This document shows, piece by piece, positions 58,643 to 64,000 of a stretch of 64,000 bases of DNA. Source of the stretch: Lingula anatina (taxonomy: Eukaryota; Brachiopoda; Lingulata; Lingulida; Lingulidae); the NCBI RefSeq assembly GCF_001039355.2, contig NW_019775443.1, positions 64,001 through 128,000 on the forward strand, in the 5' to 3' direction. Below the pieces are notes generated by a model that made no database searches, had not been told where the DNA came from, and was given only the letters and a program-made list of their open reading frames with translations. The position numbers and the translations under genes are program-made. Position 1 is the first letter of the stretch; each line of letters opens with the position of its first letter.

Positions 58643-61410
58643 ACGTCAAAGCCTTTCAGCGGCAGCCAGGATTTTTTACCAAAATTCTTGTATTTAACAC
58701 ATTTTCCCAGGTAAATGGCAGTTTCCCCTGACTTACCAATCTATAATACTCCTTTTCTGATTAAAATGCACATTGCCTCGTTCATGCCATTGACTCGACT
58801 TAAGGATATAGCGAAGTTTTTTTTCAAACTTTGTCAAAATTCCTGACTACCGAGGTTGAACAGGGGACAGTGAATATGATTATATTTTGCAATATTAGTT
58901 GAGGCCATTTATCTGTCAATTTATGTTTTAAAAGTTTTAATTGTCCTCAAGAAACGCTTCATATTCTTAGAATGTGTTTAGAATCCTGGCTTGGATCACC
59001 TTAAGTTCTGACACTCCAGGTGTGGTGAACTGCACATTCAATGGGTGACCTTGAGACTTATTTTCTAAGGATTCATAACTGATTGAAAGTCTCAATGAAA
59101 GAATCATGAACAATGCAGAGACAATATTTGTAGTCTTTTAAACAATACTAAACACCATGAATGTTTAGAATAAGCATGGATAGGAAACTGATTAATTGCT
59201 CACATGTGTAAGTTGATTTTTTGATGTGTTCTAGATTTTCTGTATTTAAATTATGCAATATACCACACCATACAAGTACTGGTGACTCATTTTTTTATAA
59301 CATACACATATTCCCCACAGATCATGAATCCATGTAGAAAATTTATTTGTATTATGTCATTAATCATCTAGAGTTTCTTGGATATTGTATCTGGCTGTTC
59401 CATTTATAGTTCAGTGGTTTAATTGGAGCTCTTCTCCAAGTCTACAGTGACCATCAGCAATTATTCTTTGTCTAACTACATTGCTGTTTTCTCCACCTCC
59501 AGTGAGTTTTTATGTCATAATAGTCATTCTGCCAAACAAGTTTATAAGCTGTGTTTTTCGAACATAATGTAACTTTTTCATATATCATTGTAGCAATAAA
59601 TCTAAGACATATTCCCTACATTACAAACTTATTTAGATGTCAAGGTCTTAGTTTGATCAAGTCCAGGTGAAATATTTGATGGTATAACTTACTTATCATT
59701 AATAGCTATTGATAAAGGATAAATTAACATGAAAATGTTTTACAGTATCCTGCCACTCCATTTATCTAATTAAGATTGTATAGTTTGCATTATTACAAGT
59801 GTTGTCCAACATTATGCCATACAAAATGCGTTAAATTCAGAATTAATGATAGTATCATACCTGCCACATTAGTACATGGCCGTATGTACGAGTTGGGGGG
59901 GGCTGGTTGAAAGAACCATTCCTTTGATAGGTAAATCTCTGCTCTAAATTCACTTTTTTTCCAGGTTTTATGCATTGTAGAATGTATTACAGAGAATTGT
60001 CCCATGAGAAAAGTTACATGTCTCAACTTTACTTTGAAAGCTCCCTGTGTAAATTAAATAAGTGCTAAATGCAGCTTGTGCAGTTTCACCACAAATGCTT
60101 GCATGAGTACACAGTTTAAAGACATGTAGAAGGTTGGAAAAATCAACAATTTCTTGAGTCACACATAGGCTTGTAGAAATGCAGTGGGAATGCTTGTGTG
60201 GCCCATACAGTATTTTCTTTGGAAATTCAATAAAAGTTATTGGATTTTGGTGGTCTTCCATGTGCCTTGCATTGTAATTTTATCAATTTGTACCTTAAAA
60301 TACATCAGTTATACATCACGGTGTCAAGTAAAATAGTTCTATGAAATCCAAGTCAGTTGTCACCAAAAGATAAACAGTTGTTGCGGATGTACATGTACTT
60401 AGTTTTCATAAGGCTAAAACTACAGTGAAATATGAGATTTTGACACTGTTTTCCCATTTTATTTAAAATGCAGTTTTTATCTAGAACCTTTGTATTTAAT
60501 GCACAATCAATTTACACAGTGGATTTTTGATAATATTAATATCCTACTTGATTATAATTATCAGCATACACGTATGGGAGGTTATTGTTTTTCATTGTCA
60601 TGGTTTTGCCTTAAACAGACATTTTTCATACCCATTAATTGTAAGATACTTCACCTTGAAGGTACTCTGCACAGGATTTTGAGGAAAAATTAATTTTCCT
60701 GCCAGGGTAAAGTGCATCTTTCTTTAACTCATAATTATACCTATCCTTGCCTTTGGGTTCAATGTCTTATTCCATTTTTGATTGATAATTTAGATGTTAA
60801 TGACTGTCATTTAGAATGCCATTTGCCTTCCCTGACATTTACCGAGCATGGCCTAGTTTTCACTTCACAACACAAGGAAATGGCGCCATGTTTTGTATTG
60901 CACCCCCGTGTCAAGTATAATACAGATGTTGTGAGGTACGATGGCTACCTGACAAGGCTGAGAAGATGACACTAGTTACGCTTCAGATAAATTGTTATTT
61001 AAAGGGTTTTATCATCTTTAAGGTCTGAATCGGGGAAATAAAAAAGGCTTTGCAGGATATTAATAAGACTGTGGGGAGTTTCAAACATCTGGAGAATCCC
61101 TTGAAGCTTTTTAATTAGAATGCCACATCACTGAATTACATTTTATGAAAAAAAAAACTTTATTGCACAGAAAATCAACCAGTAAAGGCATCTTACCTTA
61201 TTCACCTGACTACATGTACCCCATACTTTAACAAGATTTATCAATTCTTTCGATACCAATATAGCCAAATTGATAGAATGATTTTAACAAACCTTTTTTG
61301 AAAAATTCGTTCAGCATTTTTCATCAAGTTTGAATAGATTTATTTTGAAAAAAAAAAAGATGTGAAAATACAGTATTCCCTGAAAGATGTGACAATAAGA
61401 TGGCAAAAAA

Positions 61411-61461
<51 letters not shown>

Positions 61462-61463
61462 AA
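61411..61463. repeat. (TAAA)n tetranucleotide microsatellite
   Basis: About 13 tandem TAAA units, uninterrupted. The repeated-residue frame on the minus strand is an artefact of it. Confidence 0.95.
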
Positions 61464-62096
61464 GAAAAATTTTAAAATTAAAAAAAAAACAAAAACAGTC
61501 AGGCACTGGATGCAGAGTGCATTTAAAAATCTAAAATCTGATAAATTTAAAATTCATCTTGGCAAATATGAAAAATGTAAAATGGTACCAAAGAGTTTGA
61601 AAATACATGGATGTGACAACCACAGAAAGAGTGTGTAAATACTAATTAAGATATGATCAGGTACTAGCATACATATGTGCATGATCTACTCAGTAAAGCA
61701 CTTTGGTTTCATTATCGGAGACAGGTGAAAATATGATCTATTTGTTACATCTGATATTTACTTTCACGGCAAAACTGATAGTTCTTCTAATTATCTCGGA
61801 ACATTTATGGAAAAGACAATTTTGAACCTAAAGCCTGTTCATTGCCCATGTAGGTTTGATCATAGGACTGAAGAGCTAGATGGGCCATTCACTGAGACTG
61901 AATGTGTATAATGTTTCTATGGAATCTGCAATTGACATCCTTTATAGCTTTCTGTAGGTTTCCAACTGGTGGTTTGTATGTGCTCACAAATGTTTCCTGA
62001 GGGGTGTTATTATTGAGTTAAGAGGATATATGACTGAGTGATTTTGCATTGTTCAGCCACTGATCAGTCTTGCCACCAGCAGATCGTCACCAAATC

Positions 62097-62408
62097 ATCT
62101 ATTGCCAATTTCCAGTATGCCATAAGAATTGGCTTTTGAGCATATTGGCTTGATGAACTAAGCATTTAAGGTACATTTTAGGACAGTGACTCAAGGTGGT
62201 TTTTAGACTACTGGTACATGCATATTCAGGAGTGGTTGGGGAGGTTTGATTTTTCCAAACAATCTATTGCCAATTTCCTATGCCATAGGAATCGGCTTGT
62301 GAGCATATTGGTCTGATGAACTAAGCATTTAAGGCACATTTCAGGACAGTGACTAAAAGCAGTTTGTGGACTATATTCAGGGGTGATTGGAGAGGTTTGG
62401 TTTTTAAA
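62097..62408 (+). repeat. Two-copy tandem duplication, unit ~165 bp
   Basis: 62097-62261 and 62262-62408 share ATCTATTGCCAATTTCC, GAGCATATTGG, TGATGAACTAAGCATTTAAG, TTAGGACAGTGACT-like and GGAGAGGTTTG-like words in the same order. The second copy has several substitutions and an ~18-bp deletion (the ACTGGTACATGCAT region). It is an old duplication with no coding frame. Confidence 0.9.
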
Positions 62409-62792
62409 TCAAAGATATAATTAAACTACCCATAAGTGAGTGAATATTATTTATGACATATTGCAATTTGCCAAATTAAAAAAAAAATAGTTTTTTTGAA
62501 TCCAAATCCATTAGTAGGGTTCCTTGGAGTATCCATTGCCAATGTTCAGGGGCCTGCTTTTACATTAGCTTATGTATAACCTATGTGGTCACAGTTGAAC
62601 TGCTGCTGTTGCTGCCCCAAAGCAATGATCCTTTCTGTGTTTCAAAGTTATGAACTGCTTTTTAGTGAAAGTTTGTTTTGCTTGGTGGTGCATGATTTAA
62701 ATGCTCCATTAACATTATATTCCAGTGGCATGCTTTTTCAGGTTTTTTTCTTTTTTATTTTTTTCTGTAAAGATGTACAGTAATAACTCAAG

Positions 62793-63340
62793 CTTTTCAA
62801 TGGGGAAAATTGTAAATTTTACAGATGCTGTCATTTTTTTAAAGGGATAATAACTCTTCATATGAGATCTATATTTCACAATAAAAACATTGTGAATAAC
62901 TCATAGAAATATAATATATTCCATTTTACCACAAAAACAGCAGTTATAGCTATTATTCTGATATCTGAGCTTGTCTTTAGACCATGTGACCTCCATTGAT
63001 GGATATACTCTGTTAAAATCTCTTAAGAGATTTTAACAAAAAACCAAACTTTTTAGAAAAAAACCAGGGACTAACTTTGAATGTAAAAATGGATTCATTT
63101 ACCATTGGTAAGTATGAGAAAATTGTTGTTTACTCCAGGAAAATTCATTTTTTGGCCGAAACGAAGAGTTATTATCACTTTAAGTAACTAGTTCTTAGAA
63201 TTATAAGATTTCCATCGAATGATAACAAAAAAAAATAGATCGGTTCTATACAGTGAAAGGACCAATATCAAAATATGATTTTTATGATTCAAAAATTTGC
63301 TGTGTTTTTGAAGGATTGTTAATTTTTCCCCATTGAAAAG
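62793..63340. mobile_element. ~550-bp foldback / inverted-repeat element with central palindrome
   Basis: Outer arms: CTTTTCAATGGGGAAAAT at 62793 and its complement ATTTTTCCCCATTGAAAAG ending at 63340. Inner arms: AAAGGGATAATAACTCTTC at 62841 and GAAGAGTTATTATCACTTT ending near 63182. At the middle lies a perfect 26-bp palindrome (63012-63037, GTTAAAATCTCTT followed by its complement). The arms are separated by diverged sequence, with unequal spacing of about 55 bp between the sides. No coding frame. It fits a non-autonomous foldback DNA transposon or two nested MITEs. Confidence 0.72.
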
Positions 63341-63404
63341 ATCAAGTCATTTATTTCTCTTAAAAATTTTTAGCAACAGATTATGTTCTGTCAACAAGGT
63401 AACG

Positions 63405-63427
63405 TATATATATATATATATATATAT
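63405..63427. repeat. (TA)n microsatellite
   Basis: Uninterrupted alternating TA run of 23 bases. Confidence 0.9.
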
Positions 63428-64000
63428 TTACAGAAGATGACATACGTTTTACAAAAAGCTACTAATCTTTGTATCAACTCAAATTATTTTTTATTCATAG
63501 AGGTAGAATGCATGTGTGCTATATTTGCTAATTCAAAGTATGAGTCAATACCAGTGCAAGATTACATGAAACCATGTTTACTTAGCTTCAGTACTGTGTG
63601 TCCTGTTATCATGTAAAGCTGATAATAATTGGAAGTTGATTGATTTATTTTATGACAGTAATGGTCATTACTGATGCCTATCCCACGGAAGACTACACTA
63701 AGATTAATCAGCCAACAGTTGATTATACATCTTTCAACTATTCACTTGAACATATTTTAAGTAGTAAAGATACATTGTTAGAAAATAGGTGGAAGCATTT
63801 GATGTAGTTACTATCAAATCAAAATATTTTAGGTTTTATTTCAGCGGCCATCTTCTGTCTTTGTATGTAATATATAGGGCTGTTGTATAGCTGCTGATTT
63901 GTCATTTATTGTGATCAATTATGAAAATGCAATGACACAGCTAATCATTTGTGTGACGATTTAAAAAAATTATTAAATTATTAGTAAATACTGAGGTAAT

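Larger units (their letters stand above)
53216..62096. other. Non-coding stretch, nothing gene-like recognised
   Basis: Unique AT-rich DNA with simple repeats: C14 (54463-54476), a 22-bp tandem duplication (56151-56194), A18 (57372-57389), (GT)n (58603-58636) and (AAAT)n (61411-61463). Open frames reach about 100 codons on either strand without recognisable domains. Confidence 0.55.
62409..64000. other. Non-coding end of window with a foldback and an AT microsatellite
   Basis: No gene recognised. Contains the large foldback (62793-63340) and a (TA)n run (63405-63427). The final ~570 bases are unique AT-rich sequence. Confidence 0.55.

Overview
This is nuclear genomic DNA from an animal, AT-rich by eye (roughly one-third G+C), made mostly of non-coding sequence. 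Long open reading frames are absent, microsatellites and homopolymers are common, and the one recognisable gene is split by GT-AG introns. The protein is an animal neuronal calcium sensor (NCS). Its divergence from the vertebrate and fly members I know, together with the general texture, suggests a marine invertebrate, perhaps a lophotrochozoan such as a mollusc. That placement is an inference with low confidence.

Layout. 1-1989: non-coding, nothing recognised. 1990-6699 and 6701-11457: the same ~4.7 kb non-coding sequence twice in direct orientation, separated by a single undetermined base (n, 6700) exactly at the junction. This looks more like two unmerged haplotype contigs than a true tandem duplication. 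11458-34199: intergenic or possibly 5' untranslated/intronic DNA with a 44-bp tandem repeat (16390-16610), a short inverted-repeat element (25792-26024) and many simple repeats. 34200-40270: the NCS gene on the + strand, with three coding exons (34248-34364, 37585-37857, 40073-40270) joined in phase 0 to give 195 residues. Intron 1 carries a hairpin element, a long (GT)n(GA)n tract and a 28-bp minisatellite; intron 2 carries another hairpin element. 40271-~42150: probable 3' UTR. 42150-64000: non-coding, with further hairpin elements, one short hairpin, a ~165-bp tandem duplication and a ~550-bp foldback.

The encoded protein has the standard NCS plan: an N-terminal myristoylation signal, a degenerate first EF-hand, then three EF-hands with intact Ca2+ ligands. 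It is expected to act as a myristoylated calcium sensor in neurons or sensory cells. No second protein gene, rRNA, tRNA, CRISPR array or coding transposon was recognised.

The most interesting non-coding signal is a set of six short (190-251 bp) imperfect-hairpin elements between 35.2 and 53.2 kb. Four have matching 3-bp TAA or TTA flanks, as expected for PIF/Harbinger (Tourist-like) MITEs.
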